A DNA stretch of 44,599 nucleotides from Austwickia sp039812465 (GTDB lineage: Bacteria; Actinomycetota; Actinomycetes; Actinomycetales; Dermatophilaceae). The position numbers and the translations under genes are program-made. The DNA is taken from NCBI GenBank assembly GCA_039812465.1, contig JBDIAS010000005.1, forward strand, positions 1 through 44,599. The letters run 5' to 3'. Every line of letters starts with the position of its first letter. Positions within the stretch are counted from its first letter, which is position 1. The notes below the pieces were generated by a model. That model ran no database searches and was not told the DNA's origin. It was given only the letters and a program-made list of their open reading frames with translations. This document shows positions 31,473-39,911 of this stretch, piece by piece.

Positions 31473-33020
31473 ATGCGAGGCTCCCCCTGGCGAACCAGCC
31501 TCACCGCCGCGTGCTCCCTGACCAGCGCTGCCGCGCTCGCGCTGGCCTCCGCCCCCGCGGGGGCCGCCGGCTCCGTCGCCGGGACCTCGCCGGCTCCCCT
31601 CGCCCGCGTCGGCACCGCCGACGACGGGGTCCGCGTCATCCCGGACCCCGAGCGCGCCCTGACCGACAGCCGCCGCCCGCGGGGTCCCGCGAGCCAGGGT
31701 CGGGGGCTGCCGACGGACGACGACACACGCCGCGCAGCGACGCTGCCGGGCCTGACCGAGCTGCCGGCCGGCGGCGAGTGCCCGGCCGGGACAACCCGAC
31801 TGTCCACGCAGCTCTCCGAGTCCTTCGAGAAGGGCACCCTCCCCGAGCCGAAAGACACGCAGGGGTGGAGCGTGCTGCGCGGGCAGGCTCGGACCGGCAC
31901 CTACTCCGCCCGCTCGGTGATCTCGGTGAACGATCAGAGGAGCCACCCGGGTACGCCGCCGTACTGGACGCTGGCGATGCCGTTGGTCAAGGTCCCCGGC
32001 GGGCGGACCATCCTGCGCTTCGGGATCAAGGGCACCTACCCCGACGAGACCGCCTTCATCGCGGTGAACGACCAGTCGGGCTGGGCCACCCCGACCCCGT
32101 CCTGGGGGACCGTCACCCTGGACGTGACCAGCGCGCTGCAGGCCCGCGACGACGGGTGGCTGGACGTCCGGTTCGCGAACTACCCCGAGAAGCCCGCGAC
32201 GAACTCCACCATCGACATCGACGACGTCGAGGTCTACACGTGCACCGGGGCCTCCAAGGTCCGCGGCGACTTCGACAGCGACGGGATCGGCGACGTCCTC
32301 ACCATCGACGGCAACGGCGCGCTGAAGATCTGGCCGGGCGCCGGAGACCTCCGGCTGCGCGCCTCCCGTCAGGTCGGGCACGGTTGGGCGGGCATGACGT
32401 GGCTCGGTTCCCCCGGCGACCTCAACGGCGACGGGCGCGCCGACCTGATGGCCCGCGACCGCGACGGCACCCTCTTCGCCTACTGGGGCGACGGCGCGGG
32501 GGGCTTCAGCCTCGGCGCCACGCGCATCGGGACCGGCTGGCAGACGATGGCGAGCATCGTCCCGATGGGCGACATCAACGGGGACGGCCTCGTCGACGTG
32601 CTCGCCGCCGATAGGACGACCGGCCTCCTGCGCCGCTACTGGTTCACCGCGCCCGGATCGGGCCTCACCGGCGGCACCGTCGTCGGCAGCTCCTTCAACG
32701 CGTTCCGCCAGCTGCTGACGATGGGCGACTACAACGGCGATGGCCGCTGGGACGTCGTCGGGATCCTCCCGAACGGCGACATGCGGGTGTACAACACGCT
32801 GGCGACCGGGAGCCTGACCGGTCACGGCACTCGCATCGGCACCGGGTGGACCTTCTCCCACGTGTCCTCCCCGGCGAGCTTCAACCGCGACGGATACCCC
32901 GACGTGCTCGGGCTCGACGGCTCCGGCCGCCTGTGGACCTACCCGACCCTCGGGCAGGGCCGTTGGGGGGCGCGTGTGCTCACCGGCACGTACTTCAACC
33001 AGTTCCGGCTCATCCTCTAG
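31473..33020 (+). CDS. Secreted FG-GAP/VCBS-repeat protein (paralog 1)
   Basis: 515 residues. The signal peptide (about 1-32, ending AGAAG) is followed by a low-complexity segment (to ~95), an Ig/jelly-roll-like domain (about 100-265) beginning GECPAGTTRL, and five repeats of the type GDLNGDGRADLMARD (about 270-515). The D-x-N/D-G-D-G-x-x-D motif is a calcium-binding pattern. No enzymatic domain is seen. It is paralogous to the next gene: both share the CP(A/V)GT motif, a YTC/YQC turn and the repeats. ATG at 31473 with AAAGG upstream. Function unknown; likely a surface or matrix protein. Confidence 0.87.
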   Translation: MRGSPWRTSLTAACSLTSAAALALASAPAGAAGSVAGTSPAPLARVGTADDGVRVIPDPERALTDSRRPRGPASQGRGLPTDDDTRRAATLPGLTELPAGGECPAGTTRLSTQLSESFEKGTLPEPKDTQGWSVLRGQARTGTYSARSVISVNDQRSHPGTPPYWTLAMPLVKVPGGRTILRFGIKGTYPDETAFIAVNDQSGWATPTPSWGTVTLDVTSALQARDDGWLDVRFANYPEKPATNSTIDIDDVEVYTCTGASKVRGDFDSDGIGDVLTIDGNGALKIWPGAGDLRLRASRQVGHGWAGMTWLGSPGDLNGDGRADLMARDRDGTLFAYWGDGAGGFSLGATRIGTGWQTMASIVPMGDINGDGLVDVLAADRTTGLLRRYWFTAPGSGLTGGTVVGSSFNAFRQLLTMGDYNGDGRWDVVGILPNGDMRVYNTLATGSLTGHGTRIGTGWTFSHVSSPASFNRDGYPDVLGLDGSGRLWTYPTLGQGRWGARVLTGTYFNQFRLIL

Positions 33021-33036
33021 AGGGAGGCGCAAGGGC

Positions 33037-34599
33037 ATGGCCCGTCCCACCCGCACCCGCACCCACCGCGCGCTGGCCGCCGTCGGCGCCGCTCTCCTCG
33101 GGGGGTGGGGGGTGGCCCCGGCCCTCGCGGCCGCGCCCGTGCCCGGGGGTACCCAGACGGTGGTGCCGCTCCCCGAGCCCCCGCCCAGCGCGCGCCGCGG
33201 CGCCCCGCCCGCCGACCGCCAGGGCGTGGGCGGAGACGCGGCCGCCCGGGCGTGGGCGGAGGACGCCGGGCGTGGCCCTTCCCGGGTGGCGGCCGCGCCG
33301 ACCACGACACGGGGCCGCGCGGCGGTGCCGGCGATCGACGTGCCGCCCGGGAGCCAGTGCCCGGTCGGGACGGCGCGGACGGGCACGCTGCTGACGCTGG
33401 GGTTCGAGGACGGGCTGCCCGCGGGCTCGCACAACCTGGATGGCCGCTGGGCGGTGCACGCGCCGGGGGACGCCGCCGCCGGCACACGCACGCTCACCTC
33501 GAGCGTGGCGAGCGGCGGAGCGCCCGCCCACTTCTCCCCCGCCCCGCTCAAAGCGCCGACGGGCCGCACGTACCTGTCCTTCGACGTACGCGGCACCTAC
33601 AAGGAGAAGGCGGCCATCTTCTACGTGAACGACCGGGCGTGGTCGCTCACGCCGCGGGGCCCCGGCCAGGAGAACGTCTGGTACACCACCGGCGCGCTCG
33701 ACGTGACCGAGGCGGTCAACGAGTCGCGGAGCAACACGGTGGAGTTGGGCTTCGTGAACGACCCGACGTACGCGTCGATGAGCGGGCAGTCCCGGTTCGA
33801 GGTGGACGACGTGCAGCTCTACCAGTGCGCGCCGACCGCCTCGAAGACCACCGGGGACTACAACGGGGACGGCCTGGCCGACGTCGTGGCGGTGGACGAC
33901 GCCGGACTGCTGTGGCTGTGGCGCGGCACCGGCGGCGGACGGGTGGACCCGGTGCCCGTGCTCGCCGGCACCGGGTGGACGTCGATGGCGTGGATCGCCT
34001 CGACCGGCGACCTCGACGGCGACGGCCGCGCCGACCTGATGGCCCGGGACACGGCGGGGACGCTGTGGTACTACCGCGGTGACGGGGTGCGGAGCTTCTC
34101 CGGCCGCGCCGCGATCGGCACGGGGTGGCAGAGCATGGTCTCCATCGTGCCGATGCCCGACATGACCGGCGACGGGGTCCCGGAGCTGCTCGGGCTGACG
34201 ACGTCCGGCGACCTCTACCGCTACACCCTGCGCCCCGGACCCCGCATCACCGACAAGACGCTGATCGGGGTCCAGTTCCACGATTTCGCGCAGCTCCTGT
34301 CGACCGGGGACTACACCGGCGACGGCACGCCCGACGTGCTCGCGATCAAGCGCGCCGACCACACCATGTGGGGGTACTGGACCCGCCCGGGCGGTACCCT
34401 TCAGCCGCGGGGCACGCTCCTGGGCACCGGCTGGACCATGAAGCACGTGTCCAGCCCGGGAGACTTCGACGGCAACGGCTTCCGGGACGTCATCGCGCGC
34501 AACCAGTCCGACACCCTCGTGACGTACTTCGTCGCCGCCGGGCGCTGGGCCGGCACACAGGTGACCGCCACCGGCTGGCGCTACCGGCTCACGGGCTGA
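33037..34599 (+). CDS. Secreted FG-GAP/VCBS-repeat protein (paralog 2)
   Basis: 520 residues from the ATG at 33037. The signal peptide (about 1-31) reads RALAAVGAALLGGW and ends ALAAAP. A variable segment (to ~105) leads to a domain starting SQCPVGTARTGTLLTLGF (about 105-268), then five FG-GAP/VCBS repeats (about 275-520) such as GDLDGDGRADLMARD and GDYTGDGTPDVLAIK. It is a paralog of the previous gene, 16 bases upstream, which points to tandem duplication. The ribosome-binding site is agggagg (33021-33027). lrgA follows after 32 bases in the same direction. Function unknown. Confidence 0.87.
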   Translation: MARPTRTRTHRALAAVGAALLGGWGVAPALAAAPVPGGTQTVVPLPEPPPSARRGAPPADRQGVGGDAAARAWAEDAGRGPSRVAAAPTTTRGRAAVPAIDVPPGSQCPVGTARTGTLLTLGFEDGLPAGSHNLDGRWAVHAPGDAAAGTRTLTSSVASGGAPAHFSPAPLKAPTGRTYLSFDVRGTYKEKAAIFYVNDRAWSLTPRGPGQENVWYTTGALDVTEAVNESRSNTVELGFVNDPTYASMSGQSRFEVDDVQLYQCAPTASKTTGDYNGDGLADVVAVDDAGLLWLWRGTGGGRVDPVPVLAGTGWTSMAWIASTGDLDGDGRADLMARDTAGTLWYYRGDGVRSFSGRAAIGTGWQSMVSIVPMPDMTGDGVPELLGLTTSGDLYRYTLRPGPRITDKTLIGVQFHDFAQLLSTGDYTGDGTPDVLAIKRADHTMWGYWTRPGGTLQPRGTLLGTGWTMKHVSSPGDFDGNGFRDVIARNQSDTLVTYFVAAGRWAGTQVTATGWRYRLTG

Positions 34600-34631
34600 G
34601 GGGTCGGCGCGAACGACGAAGGGGAACGGCG

Positions 34632-35132
34632 ATGATCCGCGGGCTGCTCGCCCTGGTGTTGTGTCAGCTCGCGGGGGACTTCGTCGCCCATGCCCTGGCC
34701 CTGCCGGTCCCGGGGCCGGTCCTCGGGATGGCGCTGCTGCTGGCGGTCCTGTTGGTCCGGGCCGGCGGGCGGCGCCGGACGGCGACCCGCCCCGCGGACG
34801 CGACGTCGGCCTCGTCCCGGCCCGCGGAGGCGACGCGGTCCGCGCCGCTCGCGCCGGCCGCCCCCGCGGGCGTGCCCTCCGGGATCGGCGCGGCAGCCGA
34901 CGGGCTGATCCGGCACCTGCAGCTCATCTTCGTCCCCGCGGGCGCTGGCATCGTCCTCTACCTGCCCGAGCTCGCCCGGTCCTGGAGTTCGGTCGTGGGC
35001 GGGATCGTCCTCGGCTGGCTTGCGACGCTGCTCGCCAGCGCGGGCGGCGCGGCGGCCGTGCTGCGCTGGCAGGCCCGTCGGTCACGGCGCGACGGCCCCG
35101 GTGGCGTCGGCGCCGCGGGCAGCGCGGCATGA
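34632..35132 (+). CDS. lrgA: CidA/LrgA family holin-like membrane protein
   Basis: 166 residues. Four membrane segments are predicted: about 3-22, 24-45, 91-112 and 115-143. The signature ends VPGPVLGMALLLAVLL. These proteins work with LrgB/CidB in programmed lysis and murein-hydrolase control, or by newer work in pyruvate transport. The second and third segments are separated by a ~40-residue hydrophilic insert rich in Arg, Ala, Ser and Pro, which makes it longer than typical LrgA (120-130 residues). The ATG start follows a GGGGAA ribosome-binding site. The stop overlaps the lrgB start (ATGA). Confidence 0.88.
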   Translation: MIRGLLALVLCQLAGDFVAHALALPVPGPVLGMALLLAVLLVRAGGRRRTATRPADATSASSRPAEATRSAPLAPAAPAGVPSGIGAAADGLIRHLQLIFVPAGAGIVLYLPELARSWSSVVGGIVLGWLATLLASAGGAAAVLRWQARRSRRDGPGGVGAAGSAA

Positions 35133-35863
35133 CACTGCACCTCGGCGCGGCGTGGGCCGCCCTGGTCGCCTCTCCCCTGTTCGGGATCGCCCTCACACTG
35201 GGCGCGTACGAGGTCGGGCGGTTCGCCTTCCGGCGAGGCCGCGGCCACCCGCTGCTCAACCCGGTCCTCGTCGCCATCGTGATCGTCGCGGGGGTGCTGC
35301 TGCTCACGGGGGTGGCCTACGAGCAGTACTGGCGTGGCGCGTCCTCCATCGCCCTGCTCCTCGGCCCGGCCACGGTCGCGTTGGCCGTGCCGCTCTTCCG
35401 CCAGTTCGACCGGGTCCGCGAGGCGGCTTGGCCGATCCTGACCAGCGTCGTGCTCGGGGCGCTGACCGGAGTCGTCTCCGGCGTGGGGATCACCACGGTG
35501 CTCGGCGGCAGCGACGAACTGGCCCGGTCGATGGCGCCCAAATCGGCGACCACGCCGGTCGCGATCGCCCTGGCCGAGCAGATCGGCGGCGCCCCGGCGC
35601 TCACCGCCGTCCTCACGATCTTCACCGGCGTGTTCGGCGCCGTCGTGGGCCCGGCTGTGCTCACCGCGGTCCGGGTCCGCGACGCCCGCGTGCGGGGGCT
35701 GGCCCTCGGCGCCAGCGCGCACGGCATCGGCACGTCGAGCGCCTTCGGGGAGAGTCAGTTGGCCGGGAGCTTCGCCGGGCTGGCGATGGCGCTCACCGCG
35801 TTCGCGACCGCCCTCGTCCTGCCGCTGCTGGCCCCGGTCCTCGCGATGCTGCTCCGCGGCTGA
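35129..35863 (+). CDS. lrgB: LrgB family membrane protein
   Basis: 244 residues, about six to seven hydrophobic segments. The conserved block SMAPKSATTPVAIALAEQIG is present, followed by LTAVLTIFTGVFGAVVGPAVL and the C-terminal GASAHGIGTSSAFGESQLAG, all diagnostic of LrgB/CidB. It acts with LrgA in the membrane. The ATG overlaps the lrgA stop (ATGA), so translation is coupled. It ends five bases from the convergent acyl-CoA ligase gene. Confidence 0.94.
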   Translation: MTLHLGAAWAALVASPLFGIALTLGAYEVGRFAFRRGRGHPLLNPVLVAIVIVAGVLLLTGVAYEQYWRGASSIALLLGPATVALAVPLFRQFDRVREAAWPILTSVVLGALTGVVSGVGITTVLGGSDELARSMAPKSATTPVAIALAEQIGGAPALTAVLTIFTGVFGAVVGPAVLTAVRVRDARVRGLALGASAHGIGTSSAFGESQLAGSFAGLAMALTAFATALVLPLLAPVLAMLLRG

Positions 35864-35868
35864 GGGTC

Positions 35869-37566
35869 TCAGGGGCCCTGCAGCCGGGCGACCAGCTCGG
35901 GGCGCACGACCTTGCCCAGCAGGTTCGTGGGAATCTCGTCCACGATCAGGAACCGGCGGGGCACCTTGTAGGCGGCGAGATGCTGCTTGGCCCAGGCGCG
36001 CAGCTCCTGCGTCGGGGGCAGCTCCCCCTCGGGGACCACCGCCGCCACGACCTCCTCGCCGTGCTCCGGCGAGGCCAGTCCCACGACCGCGACGTCGGCG
36101 ATCCGCGGGTGGCGGCGCAGCACCTCCTCGACCTCGACCGGCGACACGTTGAACCCCCCGGTCACGATGATGTCCTTCAGCCGCCCCGTGAGTCGGATGA
36201 AACCGTCCTCGACGACGGCCAAGTCCCCGGTCCGGAAGTACCCGTCCACGAACGCCGCAGCGGTCTCCTCGGGACGTTCCAGGTAGCCGGCGAACACCTG
36301 CGGGCCGCGGACCGTCAGCTCCCCTTCGTCGCCGGGCGCCACCTCGCGCGCGGGCTCGTCCGGGTCGACCAGGCGCACGTGCGTGTCCGGGAACGGGATC
36401 CCGATCGCGCCCGGGCGCCGCGACCCGTCGAACGGGTTCCCCACGATCACCGGCGAGGTCTCCGTGAGCCCGTACCCCTCGATCAGCTGCCCCCCGGTCG
36501 CGGCCTCCCAGTCGCGCACGAACTCCGCAGGCAGCGACATGGCGCCCGACAGCGCGGAGTGCAGGCTGCGCAGCGAGACCCCGTCCTCGTGCGCCCGCTC
36601 CAGCAGCGCCCGCAGCAGCGGCGGCACGCCGACCGCGAAGGTGACCTGTCGGCGGCGCACCGCGTCGACCATCAGCCGGGCCTCCGGCGCCGGGACCATG
36701 CAGAGGGTGGCCCCCAGGGTGATCCCGAGGAGCACGCCGACGGTGAGACCGAACGCGTGGAACATCGGCAGCGGCGCGAGGAATACCTCGGACCCGGGCT
36801 TCAGCCCCGTCCAGGCCACGCCCTGGGTGCAGTTGGCCATGAGGTTCGCGTGGGTGAGGGGCACGCCCTTGGGGCGCCCGGTAGTGCCCGAGGTGTAGAG
36901 GATCACGGCGACGTCGCCCGGGACGACGTCGCCGTGGGCCGGCGCCCGCTCGCCCCGGCCGAGCAACCGCCGCCAGGGCAGGACACCCTCGGGCAGCGAT
37001 CCGGCCGTGAGCCGCGCCCGGGTGGCTCGAGCCGCGGCCACGGGCAGGCGCAGGGCCAGCTGCGAGCGCAGCGGCAGCGAGCGCGTGATGTCGACGCCGA
37101 TCACGCGGCGCAGCGGGGTCCGCTTGGTCAACGGCGCCACCGCCGCGAGGGCCTGGTCCCAGACGACCGCCACCCGCGCCTCGTGGTCGAGGAACAGCGG
37201 CTCCAGCTCGTCGGTGGGATAGAGCGGGTTGTGCTGCACCACCTGGGCGCCGATGGTCAGCGCGGCGAGGGTGACGACGAGGTTCTCCGGGCAGGTGGGC
37301 AGCAGGACCGCCACCCGGTCGCCCGGCCGGACGCCGAGCCCGGCCAGTCCGGCCGCGGCGGCGTTCACCTGGGCGGCGATGTCCCGGTACGAGTGTTCCC
37401 GGCCGAGGAAATGCGTACAGGCGCGGTCCGGCCACGCGCGCACCGCACGCTCAAACGACTCGACAACCGTGATGTCGGGGTAGTCGACGTGCCGCGGCGG
37501 AGGACCGTGCCGGGCCGGTGCGCCCCCGCCCGCCGCAGTGTCACCCGATGCGCGCTCCTCCGCCAT
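35869..37566 (-). CDS. Long-chain fatty acid-CoA ligase (AMP-binding)
   Basis: 565 residues from the ATG at 37566. The P-loop is YTSGTTGRPKGVPLT, with later adenylation motifs EGYGLTETSPV, YFRTGDLAVVEDG and GRLKDIIVTGGFNVSP, and the C-terminal catalytic lysine in NLLGKVVRPELV. It activates a carboxylic acid with ATP and joins it to CoA; the sequence type is that of medium/long-chain FadD-like ligases, but the acid is not certain. The ATG at 37566 has GGGAGG upstream; a GTG at 37626 is in frame. The next gene on this strand ends 129 bases upstream. Confidence 0.93.
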   Translation of the reverse strand: MAEERASGDTAAGGGAPARHGPPPRHVDYPDITVVESFERAVRAWPDRACTHFLGREHSYRDIAAQVNAAAAGLAGLGVRPGDRVAVLLPTCPENLVVTLAALTIGAQVVQHNPLYPTDELEPLFLDHEARVAVVWDQALAAVAPLTKRTPLRRVIGVDITRSLPLRSQLALRLPVAAARATRARLTAGSLPEGVLPWRRLLGRGERAPAHGDVVPGDVAVILYTSGTTGRPKGVPLTHANLMANCTQGVAWTGLKPGSEVFLAPLPMFHAFGLTVGVLLGITLGATLCMVPAPEARLMVDAVRRRQVTFAVGVPPLLRALLERAHEDGVSLRSLHSALSGAMSLPAEFVRDWEAATGGQLIEGYGLTETSPVIVGNPFDGSRRPGAIGIPFPDTHVRLVDPDEPAREVAPGDEGELTVRGPQVFAGYLERPEETAAAFVDGYFRTGDLAVVEDGFIRLTGRLKDIIVTGGFNVSPVEVEEVLRRHPRIADVAVVGLASPEHGEEVVAAVVPEGELPPTQELRAWAKQHLAAYKVPRRFLIVDEIPTNLLGKVVRPELVARLQGP

Positions 37567-37654
37567 GACCCGTTCCTCCCCCAGATCCGCGTTCCCCCGG
37601 CCGCTGCGGTACCGGTGAACGACCACGGCCCGGCGACCTTGTCAGGCCGGTCCC

Positions 37655-37695
37655 CTACTTGAGGGTAACCCGCAGGGTTCGGCCCTCGCGAGCCT
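37655..37695 (-). pseudogene. Relic repeat of the Gfo/Idh/MocA gene 3' end
   Basis: Just after the oxidoreductase stop, another frame encodes KAREGRTLRVTLK and a stop, which resembles the gene's own last residues AREGRTVDLTP. The ggccctcgcg core recurs at 37681-37690 and 37719-37728, 38 bases apart, so the copies are out of phase. It looks like a decayed tandem duplication of the gene end. Confidence 0.45.
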
Positions 37696-38712
37696 TCAGG
37701 GGGTGAGGTCGACGGTGCGGCCCTCGCGCGCGGACGTAAGCACCGCCGCCGCGACCCGCACGGTCGAAAGACCCTGCTCCAGCGTCACGATGTCGGCCGC
37801 GCCCGGGACCGCCTCGCCGCCGAGCCGGGCGCGGACCGCGTCCCGGAACGCCTCGTGCTCCAGCAGCAGGGGCTCCTTCTTGGGGATCCCGTACCGGATC
37901 ATGTCCCCCTCGGAGACGCCGCGGAAGTGCGCGAGGTCGGCCCAGGTGTTCTGCGTGACGCCGTTGGCGTGGAACGTGAGGTCGGCGGTGAGCGTGTCGG
38001 CCACGAACGCGCCGCGCTCCCCCGTGATCACCGTGACCCGCTCCTTGAAGGGCGTCAGCCAGTTCACCAGGTGGCTGGTCACCGTGCCGTCCGCCAGGCG
38101 GCCGGTCACGGCCACGAGGTCCTCGTGCGCGCGCCCCGAGCGGTACGTCGTCTGGGCGCACACGGCGGCGAACTCCCGCTGCGTCACCCAGGCGGTCAGG
38201 TCGATGTCGTGGGTGGCGAGGTCCATCACCACGCCCACGTCGGAGATCCGGGCGGGGAAGGGCCCCTGCCGCCGCGTGACCACCTGGTAGACCTCTCCCA
38301 GGTCGCCGGCCTCGAGGCGCCGGCGGGCCTGCTGCAGCGCGGGGTTGAACCGCTCGATGTGCCCGACCGCCCCGACCAACCCGGCGTGGTCGAACGCCGT
38401 CGCGATCCGCGTGGCCGACGCGATGTCCGGGGCCAGCGGCTTCTCGATCATCGCGTGCACGCCCGCGTCGGCGAGCCGCAACGCGATCTCCTCGTGGAAG
38501 GCCGTGGGGACCGCCACCATCACGTAGTCGAGGCGGTGCGACAGCAGCTCCTCGACGTCCGCCACGAGCGGGCGGCCCTTGGCCACGCCGTGCGGGTCCC
38601 CCGCGGCGTCCGCGACCGCCACCAGCTCGACCCCCTCCAGGCCGGCCAGGACCCGGCCGTGGTGGCGTCCCATCATCCCCAGGCCGATCAGGCCGGCGCG
38701 CAGCGCCGCCAT
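37696..38712 (-). CDS. Gfo/Idh/MocA-family sugar oxidoreductase
   Basis: 338 residues. The NAD-binding fold starts RAGLIGLGMMGRHHGRVL. The catalytic lysine is in MIEKPLAPD, and GHIERFNPAL and the DVGVVMDLATHDIDLTAWV region follow. With its neighbours, a DegT-type aminotransferase and a UDP-sugar dehydrogenase, it fits the WbpB role: oxidising UDP-N-acetylglucosaminuronate at C3. The ATG at 38712 shares a base with the aminotransferase stop (TGATG). A partial duplicate of its 3' end is just downstream. Confidence 0.85.
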   Translation of the reverse strand: MAALRAGLIGLGMMGRHHGRVLAGLEGVELVAVADAAGDPHGVAKGRPLVADVEELLSHRLDYVMVAVPTAFHEEIALRLADAGVHAMIEKPLAPDIASATRIATAFDHAGLVGAVGHIERFNPALQQARRRLEAGDLGEVYQVVTRRQGPFPARISDVGVVMDLATHDIDLTAWVTQREFAAVCAQTTYRSGRAHEDLVAVTGRLADGTVTSHLVNWLTPFKERVTVITGERGAFVADTLTADLTFHANGVTQNTWADLAHFRGVSEGDMIRYGIPKKEPLLLEHEAFRDAVRARLGGEAVPGAADIVTLEQGLSTVRVAAAVLTSAREGRTVDLTP

Positions 38713-39800
38713 CAGGCACCCGCCCCGGCGAGGGCGTTGACCGCCTCGACGATCCGCTCGAGGTCGCCCCCGGAGAGGCTCGGGTGCACCGGCAGCGACA
38801 GGCACTCCGCGGCGGCCTTCTCCGTCTCCGGCAGGTCGACGGCGACCTGGAACGGCGTCAGCCGGTGGTTCGGTACCGGATAGAACATGCCCGATCCGAT
38901 CGCGTACTCCTCCCGCAGCGCGGCGGCCAGGCCGTCGCGGTCCTGCGGGACGCGGACCGTGTACTGGTGGTAGACGTGCGTGGCGCCCGGAGCCACCGGC
39001 GGCGTCACGACGCCCCGCAGGTGCTCGGACAGGAACGCGGCGTTGGCCTGGCGCGCGGCGGTCCACGCGGCCACCTTGGTCAGCTGCACGCGCCCGATCG
39101 CCGCGTGGATGTCGGTCATCCGGCAGTTAAAGCCGACGACCTCGTTGTGGTACTGCTTCTCCATCCCCTGGTTGCGGTAGAGGCGCACCATCCGCGCCAC
39201 CTGTTCGTTCGCGCACGACACCATGCCCCCCTCGCCGGAGGTCATGTTCTTGGTCGGGTAGAGGGAGAACATCGCGAAGGTCCCGAACGCGCCGACGGGC
39301 CTCCCCTGCCAGGTGGCGCCGTGCGCCTGCGCCGCGTCCTCGAAGAGGCGCAGCCCCCGCGCCGCGGCCAGCTCGCCCAGCGCGGTCATGTCCGCCGGGT
39401 GCCCGTACAGGTGGACCGGCATGACGCCGACCGTGCGCTCCGTGATCGCGGCCTCGACGGCGCCGGTCGACAGGCAGAACGAGTCCGGGTCGATGTCGGC
39501 GAAGACCGGCGTGGCCCCGGTCAACGCCACCGAGTTGGCGGTGGCGGCGAACGTGAACGACGGGACGATCACCTCGTCGCCGGGCCCCACCCCGGCCGCG
39601 AGCAGCCCCAGGTGCAGGCCCGAGGTCCCCGAGTTGACTGCCACGCAAGGGCGCCCGAGACCGAAGTGGGCGTCGAACTCCTCCTCGAACGCCTTCACTT
39701 CCGGCCCTTGCGCCAGCATCCCGCTGCGCAGCACCGCGTCGACGGCTGCGCGCTCCTCCTCCCCGATGATCGGCTTGGCGGGGGGGATGAAGTCGTTCAT
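38712..39800 (-). CDS. DegT/DnrJ/EryC1 sugar aminotransferase
   Basis: 362 residues. The PLP lysine K184 is in MFSLYPTKNMTSGEGGM; AVNSGTSGLHLGLLA and PVHLYGHPADMTAL are further family motifs. These enzymes put an amino group on a keto-sugar nucleotide. In the WbpA/WbpB/WbpE pathway the aminotransferase makes UDP-GlcNAc(3NH2)A; that role is inferred from the three-gene set. The gene ends overlapping the oxidoreductase start. ATG at 39800; the dehydrogenase gene lies upstream on the same strand after 111 bases. Confidence 0.9.
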   Translation of the reverse strand: MNDFIPPAKPIIGEEERAAVDAVLRSGMLAQGPEVKAFEEEFDAHFGLGRPCVAVNSGTSGLHLGLLAAGVGPGDEVIVPSFTFAATANSVALTGATPVFADIDPDSFCLSTGAVEAAITERTVGVMPVHLYGHPADMTALGELAAARGLRLFEDAAQAHGATWQGRPVGAFGTFAMFSLYPTKNMTSGEGGMVSCANEQVARMVRLYRNQGMEKQYHNEVVGFNCRMTDIHAAIGRVQLTKVAAWTAARQANAAFLSEHLRGVVTPPVAPGATHVYHQYTVRVPQDRDGLAAALREEYAIGSGMFYPVPNHRLTPFQVAVDLPETEKAAAECLSLPVHPSLSGGDLERIVEAVNALAGAGA

Positions 39801-39911
39801 GACGGGGAGCCACTTCCTTCGACACGCGGGGGGTGGGCGGGCCTCACGATGCTACCGAAAGCCGTTGGGGCACCTTCGGACCGTACGAGCGTGCGGCGAG
39901 CCGTGGCCGGC

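Noticed and set aside
29276..32614. Very long plus-strand frame across the SpoIID gene and beyond
   Set aside because: It is antisense to a gene with a signal peptide and known domains, and out of frame with the next; low-complexity Arg/Ala/Gly composition is typical of shadow frames.
31431..37435. Long minus-strand frames opposite the FG-GAP and lrgAB genes
   Set aside because: They have no recognisable domains, and the plus-strand genes have signal peptides, motifs and ribosome-binding sites.
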